From NCBI GenBank assembly GCA_024696635.1, contig JAILGP010000150.1:1-32426 (forward strand): 32,426 bases of DNA. The letters are read 5' to 3'. This DNA is from Eubacterium sp. GTDB taxonomy: Bacteria; Bacillota; Clostridia; Lachnospirales; Lachnospiraceae. A program made the translations under genes and the position numbers. Every line of letters begins with the position of its first letter. Position 1 is the stretch's first letter. The notes under the pieces were generated by a model. It saw only the letters and a program-made list of their open reading frames with translations, was not told where the DNA came from and did not search any database. This document shows positions 15,423-24,394 of this stretch, piece after piece.

Positions 15423-16095
15423 GGTGCGTAGAAAGAACATGACCCAGGCAGTAGTTGTATATAGCGGAGGTCAGGATAGCACAACCTGTCTTGCATGGGC
15501 CCTTAAGAATTATGAAAAGGTTTATGCCCTATCCTTTGATTATGGTCAGAGACATGCAAAGGAACTGGAGTGTGCTGCCGGAATAGCTAAGAAGCTGGGA
15601 GCAGAACATAGGGTCATAAGTTTAAAGGAGCTTAACCAGCTTGCAGCTAATTCACTTACAAGAAGTGATATACCTGTTGATTCAGAAAAGCCTGAGGGTG
15701 ACCTTCCAAATACTTATGTGGAAGGGAGAAATCTATTATTTTTGACTTATGCGGCAATATTTGCCAAAACACATGGAATCAGTGATATAATAACTGGTGT
15801 GTCACAGAGTGACTTTTCTGGTTATCCGGATTGCAGGGATGTATTTATTAAATCTCTCAATACTACCTTGGATCTTGCTATGGATTTTGAGTTTTGTATT
15901 ATCACGCCTCTTATGTGGATTGATAAGGAAGCAACCTGGAAGATGGCGGATGAACTGGGAGTATTTGATATAGTAAGAAATGAAACTCTTACATGCTATA
16001 ATGGTATAGTTGGTGATGGTTGTGGTAATTGCCCAGCTTGTAAGTTGAGAAAAAATGGACTGATGAAGTATCTTGAAAAAAAGGATAAAAAATAA
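15415..16095 (+). CDS. queC: 7-cyano-7-deazaguanine synthase
   Basis: This 226-residue ATP-dependent enzyme makes preQ0 from 7-carboxy-7-deazaguanine and ammonia. The PP-loop reads [11 protein letters not shown] (residues 16-26), and a zinc-binding cluster of Cys closes the protein in [11 protein letters not shown] with the preceding LTCYNG. The start at 15415 overlaps folE and has GGGAG upstream; a later ATG at 15439 would also give a complete PP-loop enzyme. queD, queE, folE and queC together make preQ0; queF and tgt are not in the window. Confidence 0.95.
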   Translation: MSEVRRKNMTQAVVVYSGGQDSTTCLAWALKNYEKVYALSFDYGQRHAKELECAAGIAKKLGAEHRVISLKELNQLAANSLTRSDIPVDSEKPEGDLPNTYVEGRNLLFLTYAAIFAKTHGISDIITGVSQSDFSGYPDCRDVFIKSLNTTLDLAMDFEFCIITPLMWIDKEATWKMADELGVFDIVRNETLTCYNGIVGDGCGNCPACKLRKNGLMKYLEKKDKK

Positions 16096-16115
16096 TTATT
16101 TTTTGAGGTGGGGGA

Positions 16116-17036
16116 ATGGAGAAAAAACTTCTTTTTGTTGTCAATCCTAAAGCTGGTCGAACTGTAATTAAATCGGACTTGATTAATATAATTGATATTT
16201 TTTCTGATGCCGGTTACATAGTTACTGTTTATCCAACAAAAAATGAGAAAAAAACTGAACAGTATATTTACAATAATGCTAGAGATTATGACCTGGTTGT
16301 TTCTGCTGGTGGGGATGGAACTCTAGATAATACCGTTAGCGGAATTATGAAGCTGGAGCGTGAAATCGGCAGACGTATTCATATGGGTTATATTCCCTGT
16401 GGTAGTACCAATGATTATGCGAAAAGCCTTGATATAAGTATGAATCCTGTTCAGGCAGCCAAGGATATAATCGAGGGTGATATATGTCATGTGGATGTTG
16501 GAAGACTTGAGGATACATATTTTATATATGTAGCGGCTTTTGGCGCATTTACCGAAGTTACCTATTCTACACCTCAGGATATGAAGAATACCTTGGGACG
16601 AGCTGCTTATATGCTTGAAGCGGGCAAAGCTCTCTTTAATCTTAAGAATTATCATATGAAGATTTCCTTTGATGAAGAAGTTGTGGAAGGCGATTTTGTT
16701 TATGGTCAGATAACCAATTCACTTTCGGTTGGCGGCTTTAAGAATCTGACTGATAAAAATATGTTCTTTTCGGATGGGCTTTTTGAGACAGTACTTATAA
16801 GGACTCCAGAGACTCCGATAGAGCTTCAGAGAATAATTAACAGCCTTTTAGCAGGGGACCTTTCAGATCAGATGATTATTTCCAAGAAGTCTTCTAAGAT
16901 AGTTGTAAAGTGTAGAGAAGAGGTTCCATGGACAGTTGATGGAGAATATGGTGGAAGCTATAAGGTAACAAGAGTATCAAATATAAGAAGAGCAGCAGCT
17001 ATAGTTCTGAAGGATAAAAGCTCCTTCAGAGGATGA
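16116..17036 (+). CDS. Diacylglycerol/lipid kinase family protein (DagK/YegS-like)
   Basis: A 306-residue soluble kinase of the DAGK catalytic fold. It has VVNPKAGR at the start, the nucleotide loop SAGGDGTLDNTVSG, PCGSTNDYAKSL, and VPWTVDGEYGG near the C-terminus. Members phosphorylate diacylglycerol or related lipids at the inner membrane face; the exact lipid cannot be read from the sequence. GAGGTGGGGG precedes the ATG. It follows queC after 20 bp and ends at a terminator, so it is likely the last gene of the que unit, though with no obvious functional link. Confidence 0.92.
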   Translation: MEKKLLFVVNPKAGRTVIKSDLINIIDIFSDAGYIVTVYPTKNEKKTEQYIYNNARDYDLVVSAGGDGTLDNTVSGIMKLEREIGRRIHMGYIPCGSTNDYAKSLDISMNPVQAAKDIIEGDICHVDVGRLEDTYFIYVAAFGAFTEVTYSTPQDMKNTLGRAAYMLEAGKALFNLKNYHMKISFDEEVVEGDFVYGQITNSLSVGGFKNLTDKNMFFSDGLFETVLIRTPETPIELQRIINSLLAGDLSDQMIISKKSSKIVVKCREEVPWTVDGEYGGSYKVTRVSNIRRAAAIVLKDKSSFRG

Positions 17037-17054
17037 GTTGCGGAAAAAATTATT

Positions 17055-17097
17055 AGGTCATGCGACTATGTTCATTAGTTGTCATGACCTTATTTTA
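17055..17097 (+). terminator. Rho-independent terminator closing the que-lipid kinase unit
   Basis: AGGTCATG (17055-17062) pairs with CATGACCT (17083-17090); CGACT/AGTTG extends the stem across one bulged base. The tail is TATTTTAT, so the hairpin is strong but the U run is imperfect. Confidence 0.82.
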
Positions 17098-17218
17098 TAA
17101 AATAGCTTTAATATCTTGACGGGTTGTGGTAATATTTAAGCAACTATGTGCTAATAATAGTGATTTTTAGTGATTTGCTTTGAATATAAACTATAAGTAG
17201 AGCGTTTTGGAGCGTTTT

Positions 17219-18622
17219 ATGAGAGAAAAATTAAAAGCTTGTGGGAATCTTTTGGTTCTCCTATTTAAATTAATATTGTATTTGCTCATATTCTGGACTT
17301 TCTACAGACTCTTTGCTATTAAGAACTGGCAGCTGCTATCTATATCCAGAACGGCGGCCGTTACTACCCTTAGTTATTTAATATCAGGTTATCTGTTTGT
17401 TAAAATCTATGGTAGTTACGATATTGGTAAGAGAAAGAGCAAACCTATCGTCATATCCCTCAGCCTTGCTGCCTTTATGACTGATCTGGTTGGCTATCTT
17501 ATGCTGACAGTCATGAATACTAATGATGTTAATAATCGAAACTTTACCTTTAGTCAGCCTTGGCTGCTTCCTATAGTATTTGTACTTCAGGTATTAATTA
17601 TCATCGGAGCTGCCTATGGAGGTAACTGGGTATATTTCAAGATATTTGATCCTGAGAAATGTCTTATAATCACTTCTTCAGAAAGATCCCTTAAGGAAAT
17701 CTGCAAGAGTATACGTAAGTACAGACTTCAGTATGAAATATGTAGAAATATGGATTATAAGAATGACAAGCTTAAAGAGGCGATTCCTAAGTACGACACC
17801 ATATTTATATATGATGTACCTATTCAGGAGAGAACTCAGATAGTTGAATTCTGTTATCAGAATATGAAGAATGTATATATCAATCCGGAAATGGCTGATG
17901 TTGTGGAACTGAATGCCCGCCATGTTCTTCTGGATGATATGTCCTTATTTGAACTTTCCTCAAATGGTCTTACTTCTGAGCAGAAATTTGTAAAGAGATC
18001 CTTTGATATAATTCTTTCCTGTGTGGCTTTGATTGTTACTTCACCAATTCTTTTGGTGGCAGCTATAGCTATAAAGTCCTATGATGGAGGGCCTATCTTT
18101 TTTAAACAGAATCGTGCTACCAGAGGAGGAAAGATATTCTCAGTTTATAAGCTTCGTACCATGAAGGAAAATGTAGAAAATTACCTTTCAGTTGTAGATG
18201 ATGACAGAATTACACCTGTTGGTAATTTCCTCAGACGTTTCAGAATTGATGAAATTCCTCAATTTGTAAATGTAATCAAGGGCGATATGTCTATAGTAGG
18301 ACCAAGACCTGAGATGCTTGCAAATATATTTAACTATACAAATGATCTTCCTGAATTTGAGTATAGACTCCGAGTGAAGGCGGGAATTACAGGTTATGCT
18401 CAGATTGCAGGTAAGTATAATACATCTCCTAAGGACAAGCTTATACTTGACCTTATGTATATTGAAGAGTATAGCTTCTGGCTTGATGTAAAGCTGGTAT
18501 TCCAGACGTTGATCGTTCTTTTTAAGAAGGATTCTACAGAGGCATTTAGTCGGGAATTAGACGAAAAAACTGAAAAATATGAAAAGTATTATGACAATAT
18601 TGTAGCGGGGGAGACTAAATGA
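17219..18622 (+). CDS. Polyprenyl-phosphate sugar-1-phosphate transferase (exopolysaccharide initiation)
   Basis: This 467-residue membrane enzyme starts a glycan by moving a sugar phosphate onto undecaprenyl phosphate. Four helices in the first ~145 residues and a CoA-binding-like middle part are followed by the bacterial sugar transferase domain. That domain has its own membrane stretch after KRSFDIILS, then FKQNRATRGGKIFSVYKLRTM, FRIDEIPQFVNVIKGDMS, VGPRPEM and KAGITGYAQIAGK. The start at 17219 is set by GGAG at 17209-17212; a TTG at 17207 overlaps it. It heads a five-gene run and overlaps the next gene by four bases (ATGA). The sugar is unknown. Confidence 0.95.
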   Translation: MREKLKACGNLLVLLFKLILYLLIFWTFYRLFAIKNWQLLSISRTAAVTTLSYLISGYLFVKIYGSYDIGKRKSKPIVISLSLAAFMTDLVGYLMLTVMNTNDVNNRNFTFSQPWLLPIVFVLQVLIIIGAAYGGNWVYFKIFDPEKCLIITSSERSLKEICKSIRKYRLQYEICRNMDYKNDKLKEAIPKYDTIFIYDVPIQERTQIVEFCYQNMKNVYINPEMADVVELNARHVLLDDMSLFELSSNGLTSEQKFVKRSFDIILSCVALIVTSPILLVAAIAIKSYDGGPIFFKQNRATRGGKIFSVYKLRTMKENVENYLSVVDDDRITPVGNFLRRFRIDEIPQFVNVIKGDMSIVGPRPEMLANIFNYTNDLPEFEYRLRVKAGITGYAQIAGKYNTSPKDKLILDLMYIEEYSFWLDVKLVFQTLIVLFKKDSTEAFSRELDEKTEKYEKYYDNIVAGETK

Positions 18623-19593
18623 TTGACATATTGCTTGCAACCTATAATGGTGAAAAGTTTATAGATAAGCAGATTAAGTCTCTGGTGACTCAGTCAAGGG
18701 ATTCTCTGAATCAGGACCTCAGGCTTGTGATAAGAGATGATGGTTCCACTGACAATACCATTTCCATAATAAAAAAGAGGCTTGAATATTATAAGAAAAA
18801 AAGGGAAAATCCTATAGATGTACTTATACTGGATGATAAGAAGCCTTCAGGTTCGCCCTCAGGTAACTTTACCAGAATGCTTAGTCTATCCCAGGCGGAT
18901 TATATTATGTTTTCTGACCAGGATGATATGTGGTATCGCAGAAAGACTGAAGAAACCTATGCCTGCATGAAAAGGCTTGAAGAAAAGTATGGAAAGACTA
19001 TGCCGCTTATGGTTCATACAGATCTTTCTCTTATGGATGAAAGTGGCAAGAAAATAGCAACTTCATTTTATGATTATCAGAAGCTGCCGAGAGAAGATAG
19101 TTTAGCTCAGCTTATGATACAGAATACTGTAACTGGATGTACAGTCATGATGAACAGGGCGGCGGTGGACCTTCTTAAGGAGGCACCAGCCAGTGAAATG
19201 TTACTTATGTATGATCATTTCGCGGCTATACTTGTGGCAGCTACGGGTAAGATTGCATTTATCGATGAACCTCTTATCAGATATAGGCAGCATGAGGGCA
19301 ATATTGTGGGTGCTCATGCGGCTGATAGTGTGGAGGAATATAAGTCCAGATTCAGCTTTGGAAGGGCTAAGTTCCTAAAGGATATGGATAAGAGCTATCG
19401 TCAGGTTGGATATATAGTTAAGAGATATGAAGACAGAATCCGACAGGCTAATGGCCAGGAGACTGTTGATCTTATGAAGGAATATTCAAAGCTTCTCATG
19501 GCCAGTAAGGTGGAGAGGATGAATTTCTTCCAAAAGCATAAGGTATATAAGAGCGGCAAGCTTAAGAAGCTGGTTCAGCTGATTTGGTGCTAG
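18619..19593 (+). CDS. Glycosyltransferase family 2, rhamnosyltransferase-like
   Basis: A 324-residue cytoplasmic GT-A enzyme. The nucleotide-sugar site starts ILLATYNGEKFIDKQI, with IRDDGSTDNT and the metal-binding FSDQDDMW. TGCTVMMNRAA and IRYRQHEGN match the acceptor half of GT2 enzymes often annotated as alpha-L-rhamnosyltransferases. The start overlaps the sugar transferase stop by four bases, so coupling is likely. rfbD elsewhere in the window fits a rhamnose donor, but the donor is inferred. Confidence 0.9.
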   Translation: MIDILLATYNGEKFIDKQIKSLVTQSRDSLNQDLRLVIRDDGSTDNTISIIKKRLEYYKKKRENPIDVLILDDKKPSGSPSGNFTRMLSLSQADYIMFSDQDDMWYRRKTEETYACMKRLEEKYGKTMPLMVHTDLSLMDESGKKIATSFYDYQKLPREDSLAQLMIQNTVTGCTVMMNRAAVDLLKEAPASEMLLMYDHFAAILVAATGKIAFIDEPLIRYRQHEGNIVGAHAADSVEEYKSRFSFGRAKFLKDMDKSYRQVGYIVKRYEDRIRQANGQETVDLMKEYSKLLMASKVERMNFFQKHKVYKSGKLKKLVQLIWC

Positions 19594-19628
19594 AGAGAAA
19601 TGGTTAAAAAATTTTCGGGTGATGGGAT

Positions 19629-20390
19629 ATGAAGATAAGCGGAGGCATCGTAACTTATAATAATGAGAGAACTATAGATAAATGTCTTAAAACAGTTCTT
19701 GAGTTTACTAAGGATAAGGGATATGAATTTGAATTATATGTTTATGATAATGCTTCGACAGATTCTACACTTGAAATTATAGAGTCATACCCAGAGGTTA
19801 AACTTATAAAGGGTAAGGATAACATAGGCTTTGGTAAGGGTCACAATGAAATAATTAAAAAAGTTAGTTCGGATTATCATTTTGTGATTAATCCGGATAT
19901 TTATTTAGATATGGATACCATTGGAGTGCTTGTTGACTATCTTGATAGAATGGGCCATGAGGTGGGACTTGTTACACCAAAGATACTTAATAATGATGGT
20001 ACAGAGCAGTATCTTCCAAAATATTGTCCTACCATAAGATATGTAATAATAAGTAAGTTTCCTGGATTTCATTTTCTAAGGGACAGATATACCAGAAAAA
20101 AGGAAAGCTTTACAGAACCTGAGTCTATTGAGTTCTGTACAGGCTGCTTTTTTGGAGCCTCTACTAAGTATCTTAAGATGCTTAAGGGCTTTAGTAAGAG
20201 ATATTTTATGTATCTTGAGGATACGGATCTTTCGAGAAGAGTTAGAGAGGACGGAAGAAAGATAATTTTTTATCCGGCTGCCACTGCCCATCATAACTGG
20301 CAGAGGGATAATACGGGCAGCATGAAGGGGATAATGAGATTCCTTAAGTCACTTGTTATATATTTTAATAAGTGGGGCTGGGAGTTTTAA
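19629..20390 (+). CDS. Glycosyltransferase family 2 (WbbL-like)
   Basis: A 253-residue GT-A glycosyltransferase without membrane helices. Motifs are GGIVTYNNERTID, VYDNASTDST, DNIGFGKGHNE, and FVINPDIYLD, with FCTGCFFGAS and RYFMYLEDTDLSRR in the second half, a layout typical of the WbbL rhamnosyltransferase-like subfamily. The ribosome binding site is weak (GGGTGATGGGAT directly before the ATG). It is 35 bp after the previous glycosyltransferase and in the same unit. Confidence 0.9.
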   Translation: MKISGGIVTYNNERTIDKCLKTVLEFTKDKGYEFELYVYDNASTDSTLEIIESYPEVKLIKGKDNIGFGKGHNEIIKKVSSDYHFVINPDIYLDMDTIGVLVDYLDRMGHEVGLVTPKILNNDGTEQYLPKYCPTIRYVIISKFPGFHFLRDRYTRKKESFTEPESIEFCTGCFFGASTKYLKMLKGFSKRYFMYLEDTDLSRRVREDGRKIIFYPAATAHHNWQRDNTGSMKGIMRFLKSLVIYFNKWGWEF

Positions 20391-20421
20391 TTTTGTTAAA
20401 AATAATCATTAGGGAGTTTTG

Positions 20422-21069
20422 ATGAATATAAGAAGACTGATAAAGGTCAATTTAATAAATATAGGCTTACTTGCCTTGATAGTCGGTTTTAGAATTGCGG
20501 CAGGGCTTCTTTTTGATGACCATGATGGTACCAGTAACTATTTGATGGTGAATGCCATTACTATTCTTTTTGGGCTTGGCTGGGCAGGTTTTGCTATATA
20601 TTCTAATATTACTGTTATAAAGGAAGATAAAATAGATAGAAAGAAAAGCTTACAGGAACTTAAGTCAAGGATAAATAGTGCTGGAAATAAAAAATTTTTC
20701 AAGGCAGAAAGAAATCATCTGATAACCATGCTGGACAGCCTGGATTTAAGAAAGAAATATTTTGAAGCCATGGATAAGGACAGCAAACTCAGGGAACTTT
20801 TTTTCCTTACAGAAAATCAGATGATGAGAAATGTTACTAATGCGGCTGAATATATGGAAACCTTTGACTATATATCTGGAAGAGATACTGGATATCTGAA
20901 TACGGTTTGTAATGATTCCCAGGTTCTTCTGGATAAATTTAATAAGCTGGTGGAGCTTTCAGTCACATATGATGATGAAGCAAAAGAGTATGATACACGT
21001 GAAATCGATGATATGATCGATGCACTAGAAACAATGAAGAAAACAGGGAGGGCGACGTTAGGGTCATGA
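20422..21069 (+). CDS. Unknown membrane protein with two N-terminal helices and a helical cytoplasmic tail
   Basis: A 215-residue protein I do not recognise with confidence. Residues about 12-30 and 43-62 are hydrophobic and probably form a hairpin in the membrane. The remaining 150 residues are charged and helical and likely cytoplasmic. The closing part (LLDKFNKLVELSVTYDD... then REIDDMIDALETM) loosely resembles the end of XpaC-like proteins, which accompany TelA and VWA proteins in other Firmicutes; this is only a hypothesis. The start at 20422 is set by AGGGAG at 20411-20415. It overlaps the VWA gene by four bases (ATGA), which suggests the two products act together. Confidence 0.85.
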   Translation: MNIRRLIKVNLINIGLLALIVGFRIAAGLLFDDHDGTSNYLMVNAITILFGLGWAGFAIYSNITVIKEDKIDRKKSLQELKSRINSAGNKKFFKAERNHLITMLDSLDLRKKYFEAMDKDSKLRELFFLTENQMMRNVTNAAEYMETFDYISGRDTGYLNTVCNDSQVLLDKFNKLVELSVTYDDEAKEYDTREIDDMIDALETMKKTGRATLGS

Positions 21070-22718
21070 ATGAGAATAAAAAAAATAGTTCTATAGCAAT
21101 ATTTGGAGTTGTATTTGCAGTAATAATAGTATTGGTACTTGGAATCTTACTTGTTTTTAAGATGTCTTCCAAGGGTAAAACAGTTGAAAGTATGATGAAG
21201 CATATTGATGTAACAAGTGCAGAACCGGTAAAGGCTTCTATATCACTGGATGATAATAGTCTTTATGATGAATTACCAGAGATTACAAAGTATCCTCTGG
21301 CAGTGGAGACAAGCGCTGATATTGTGATAGAGGTTATGACATCCCCTGAAAAAGCAGGAAAAGATTATGAATCCTGGTTTATAGATGTGGCTGAAAAGTT
21401 CAACAAGGAAGAGAAGACAACCGCAGGTGGTCAGACAATAGGAGTTAATGTAAGAAGTGTAAGTTCAGGACTTGCAGCTGACTATATTATTTCCAACAAA
21501 CATACGCCAGAGATGTTCTCCCCTTCAAATAGTCTTTGGGGTGAATATGTAAATGCAAATGGTGGTGATGTTACTATTGTTAAGGATCGTCTTGTAGGAA
21601 ATACAGCTGGACTCCTTATTGATAAGAAGCTGAGTTATAAAACATTTGACGATATCATAAGTGCTGTTCAGGGCGGAAGCCTTAATATTGGATATACTAA
21701 TCCACAGTCAAGTTCTACAGGTATGAACCTTCTCCTTTCAATCCTCTATGCAGGTGACAGTGAGAGCATGTTCAGTGATGCAGCTGTAGAAAACTTTACT
21801 AAGTTCCAGAACAATATCCCATTTGTTGCATATAATACTATGCAGATGAGAGATAGCGCACAGAAGGGTACACTTGATGGAATGATCATGGAGTATCAGA
21901 CCTATGTAAATGAAGAGAACATCAATAAGATCTATGATTTTGTTCCTTTTGGTGTAAGACATGATAATCCACTTTATATTGTAAATGAAGCTTATCTTAC
22001 AGATGATAAGGTTGAGGCTGTAAATATATTTGCAGATTATTGCATGGAAGATTCCTGCCAGAAGATAGCTACAAAGTATGGCTTCAATGCAAATGATGAT
22101 TATAAGCCGGAAATGAGCTTTTCAGGTTCTGAAGTTAATAAGGCTCTTGAAATGTACAAGGCTAATAAGGATAATGGCAAGGATATAATTGCTGTATTCG
22201 TTGCAGACTGCAGTGGTAGTATGTTTGGTGATCCTATGGACCAGCTTAAGCAGTCACTTTCAAATGGTATGCAGTATATAAATGAAAATAACTATGTAGG
22301 ACTTGTAAGCTACAGCGATGATGTTACAATAGAGGTTCCAATTGCCAAGTTCGATATGAATCAGAAGGCTTATTTCCAGGGTGGAATCAACGGTCTTAAT
22401 GCAAATGGTTCAACAGCCAGCTATGATGCTATCGTAGTAGCTATGGATATGATCCAGAAGGAATTGGTTAATCATCCAGATGCTAAGCCAATGATCTTCC
22501 TTCTTAGTGATGGTAAGCAGAATGTTGGATATAATTTTGGTACAATAAAGAGTTCACTTAGTGAGTCTAAGATTCCTGTTTATACAATCAGCTATACATC
22601 AGATGGTGATAAGGATGCTATGCAGGAGCTTGCAGATTTAAATGAAGGTGCATCCATTAATGCAGATAGCGATGATATCATTTATAAGATAAAGAGTCTT
22701 TTTAACTCACAGATGTAA
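21066..22718 (+). CDS. Membrane-anchored solute-binding protein fused to a von Willebrand A domain
   Basis: A 550-residue extracellular protein held by one N-terminal helix (residues about 9-32). Residues about 75-350 look like a type 2 periplasmic-binding-protein fold: PLAVETSADIVIEVMTSPEK, a GYTNPQSSSTGMNLLLSIL hinge region, and PLYIVNEAYLTDDKVEAVNI as in extracellular solute-binding proteins. From about 375 there is a VWA domain with an intact metal site: DCSGSM at 381-386, then the Thr/Ser region GSTASYDAI, and LLSDGK. It overlaps the membrane protein upstream and ends the glycan unit. No transporter permease or ATPase is next to it, so the binding domain probably does not serve a classic ABC importer. 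The ligand is unknown. Confidence 0.9.
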   Translation: MNENKKNSSIAIFGVVFAVIIVLVLGILLVFKMSSKGKTVESMMKHIDVTSAEPVKASISLDDNSLYDELPEITKYPLAVETSADIVIEVMTSPEKAGKDYESWFIDVAEKFNKEEKTTAGGQTIGVNVRSVSSGLAADYIISNKHTPEMFSPSNSLWGEYVNANGGDVTIVKDRLVGNTAGLLIDKKLSYKTFDDIISAVQGGSLNIGYTNPQSSSTGMNLLLSILYAGDSESMFSDAAVENFTKFQNNIPFVAYNTMQMRDSAQKGTLDGMIMEYQTYVNEENINKIYDFVPFGVRHDNPLYIVNEAYLTDDKVEAVNIFADYCMEDSCQKIATKYGFNANDDYKPEMSFSGSEVNKALEMYKANKDNGKDIIAVFVADCSGSMFGDPMDQLKQSLSNGMQYINENNYVGLVSYSDDVTIEVPIAKFDMNQKAYFQGGINGLNANGSTASYDAIVVAMDMIQKELVNHPDAKPMIFLLSDGKQNVGYNFGTIKSSLSESKIPVYTISYTSDGDKDAMQELADLNEGASINADSDDIIYKIKSLFNSQM

Positions 22719-22754
22719 AATAAATCAAAAAATATAATAAATCAAAAATCAAAA

Positions 22755-22788
22755 ATTATTTAATATTTTAGATAATCGATTAAATAAT
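22755..22788. other. Perfect AT-only inverted repeat in the purB leader
   Basis: ATTATTTAAT (22755-22764) and ATTAAATAAT (22779-22788) are exact reverse complements around a 14-base loop, 12 bases before the purB GGAGG. The stem has only A-T pairs and there is no U run, so it is a weak hairpin or a possible operator rather than a terminator. Just upstream (22720-22756) are short direct repeats of AATAAATCAAAAA. Confidence 0.5.
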
Positions 22789-22813
22789 ATTTATATATGG
22801 AGGAAATTTTATA

Positions 22814-24268
22814 ATGAGCTATGACAAGTATGAAAGTCCACTTTCACAGAGGTATGCAAGTAAGGAGATGCAGTATATATTCTCCCCAGACAAGAAGTTT
22901 AAGACCTGGAGAAAACTCTGGATTGCTCTTGCAGAAACTGAGAAGGAATTAAATCTTCTTGGAGAAGATGGTCAGCCACGTATCACTCAGGAGATGATTG
23001 ATGAGCTTAAGGCTCACGCAGATGAGATTGATTATGATATGGCAAGGGCTGAAGAGGCAAAGGTAAGACATGATGTTATGGCTCATGTTCATACATATGG
23101 AGCATCCTGTCCTAAGGCAGCTGGAATTATTCACCTTGGAGCAACAAGCTGCTATGTTGGAGATAATACAGACGTTATCATAATGACAGAGGGCCTTAAG
23201 CTTGTTCGTAAGAAGCTTCTTAATGTTTTAAATGAACTTGCTAAGTTTGCTATGGAATATAAGGATCTTCCTACAATTGCATTTACACATTTCCAGCCTG
23301 CTCAGCCAACAACTGTTGGTAAGAGAGCAACACTCTGGATGAATGAGTTCTATATGGATCTTCAGGATGTGGAATATATGATTTCACAGCAGAAGCTCCT
23401 TGGATCAAAGGGAACAACAGGTACACAGGCTTCCTTCCTTGAGCTTTTTAATGGAGATCATGATAAGGTTAAAAGGCTTGATAAGATGATAGCTGAAAAG
23501 ATGGGATTTGATGATGTATATCCTGTATCAGGTCAGACCTATTCTAGAAAGGTTGATTCAAGAGTACTTAATGTACTTTCAGGAGTAGCTCAGTCAGCTC
23601 ATAAGTTCTCAAATGATATCAGACTTCTTCAGCATCTTAAGCAGATTGAAGAACCATTTGAAAAGAATCAGATTGGTTCATCAGCTATGGCTTATAAGAG
23701 AAATCCAATGAGAAGTGAACGTATTGCTTCACTTGCAAACTATGTAATCTGTGATGCACTTAATCCAGCAATCACAGCTTCTACACAGTGGTTTGAGAGA
23801 ACTCTTGATGATTCAGCTAATAAGAGAATATCAGTTCCGGAAGCATTCCTTGCTGTTGATGGAATCCTTGATCTTTGTCTTAATGTTGTTGATGGTCTTG
23901 TTGTATATGATAAGGTAATCGAGAAGAAATTTATGGAAGAGATTCCATTTATGGCTACAGAGAATATTATGATGGATGCTACTAAAGCAGGTGGAGACAG
24001 ACAAGAGCTTCATGAGAAGATAAGACAGTATTCTATGCAGGCCGGTGCAAATGTAAAGAAAGAGGGTAAGGAAAATAATCTTCTTGACCTGATAGCTGCA
24101 GATCCTGCATTTGGCAAAACTCTTGATGAACTGAAGGAGCTTATGAAGCCTTCACTTTATGTAGGTCGTGCACCTCAGCAGACGGAGGAATATATTACAG
24201 AGGTTATTAAGCCGGTTCTGGATGAAAATGCAGATATCCTGGGACTTACAGCAGAAATAAATGTGTAG
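22814..24268 (+). CDS. purB: Adenylosuccinate lyase
   Basis: This 484-residue enzyme cleaves SAICAR in IMP synthesis and adenylosuccinate in AMP synthesis. It has the fumarase/aspartase superfamily signature GSSAMAYKRNPMRSE, the HLGATSCYVGDN block and FTHFQPAQPTTVGKR, and the N-terminal SPLSQRYASKEM typical of PurB. GGAGG lies 10 bases upstream of the ATG in a good spot. No purine riboswitch is visible in the 95-bp leader. purA, which makes its second substrate, is 4 kb downstream. Confidence 0.97.
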   Translation: MSYDKYESPLSQRYASKEMQYIFSPDKKFKTWRKLWIALAETEKELNLLGEDGQPRITQEMIDELKAHADEIDYDMARAEEAKVRHDVMAHVHTYGASCPKAAGIIHLGATSCYVGDNTDVIIMTEGLKLVRKKLLNVLNELAKFAMEYKDLPTIAFTHFQPAQPTTVGKRATLWMNEFYMDLQDVEYMISQQKLLGSKGTTGTQASFLELFNGDHDKVKRLDKMIAEKMGFDDVYPVSGQTYSRKVDSRVLNVLSGVAQSAHKFSNDIRLLQHLKQIEEPFEKNQIGSSAMAYKRNPMRSERIASLANYVICDALNPAITASTQWFERTLDDSANKRISVPEAFLAVDGILDLCLNVVDGLVVYDKVIEKKFMEEIPFMATENIMMDATKAGGDRQELHEKIRQYSMQAGANVKKEGKENNLLDLIAADPAFGKTLDELKELMKPSLYVGRAPQQTEEYITEVIKPVLDENADILGLTAEINV

Positions 24269-24300
24269 ATTTTAGATTTTTAAGCTTTAAAGAGTATATG

Positions 24301-24340
24301 ATTAGGCGGTTTGGTTTATATGCCGCCTAATTGTAATTTA
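24301..24340 (+). terminator. Probable terminator between purB and rfbD
   Basis: ATTAGGCGG (24301-24309) pairs perfectly with CCGCCTAAT (24323-24331) around a 13-base loop. The tail TGTAATTTAT is not a clean U run, so termination may be partial. Confidence 0.6.
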
Positions 24341-24394
24341 TCCTATAGTATAAAATGTGCCAGATTATATGTAGAGGCGCGGTTTGGAGGCTTT

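Noticed and set aside
21066..22718. An ABC transporter binding protein
   Set aside because: The binding-like half is fused to a VWA domain and there is no permease or ATPase gene nearby, so a plain transporter role is not supported.
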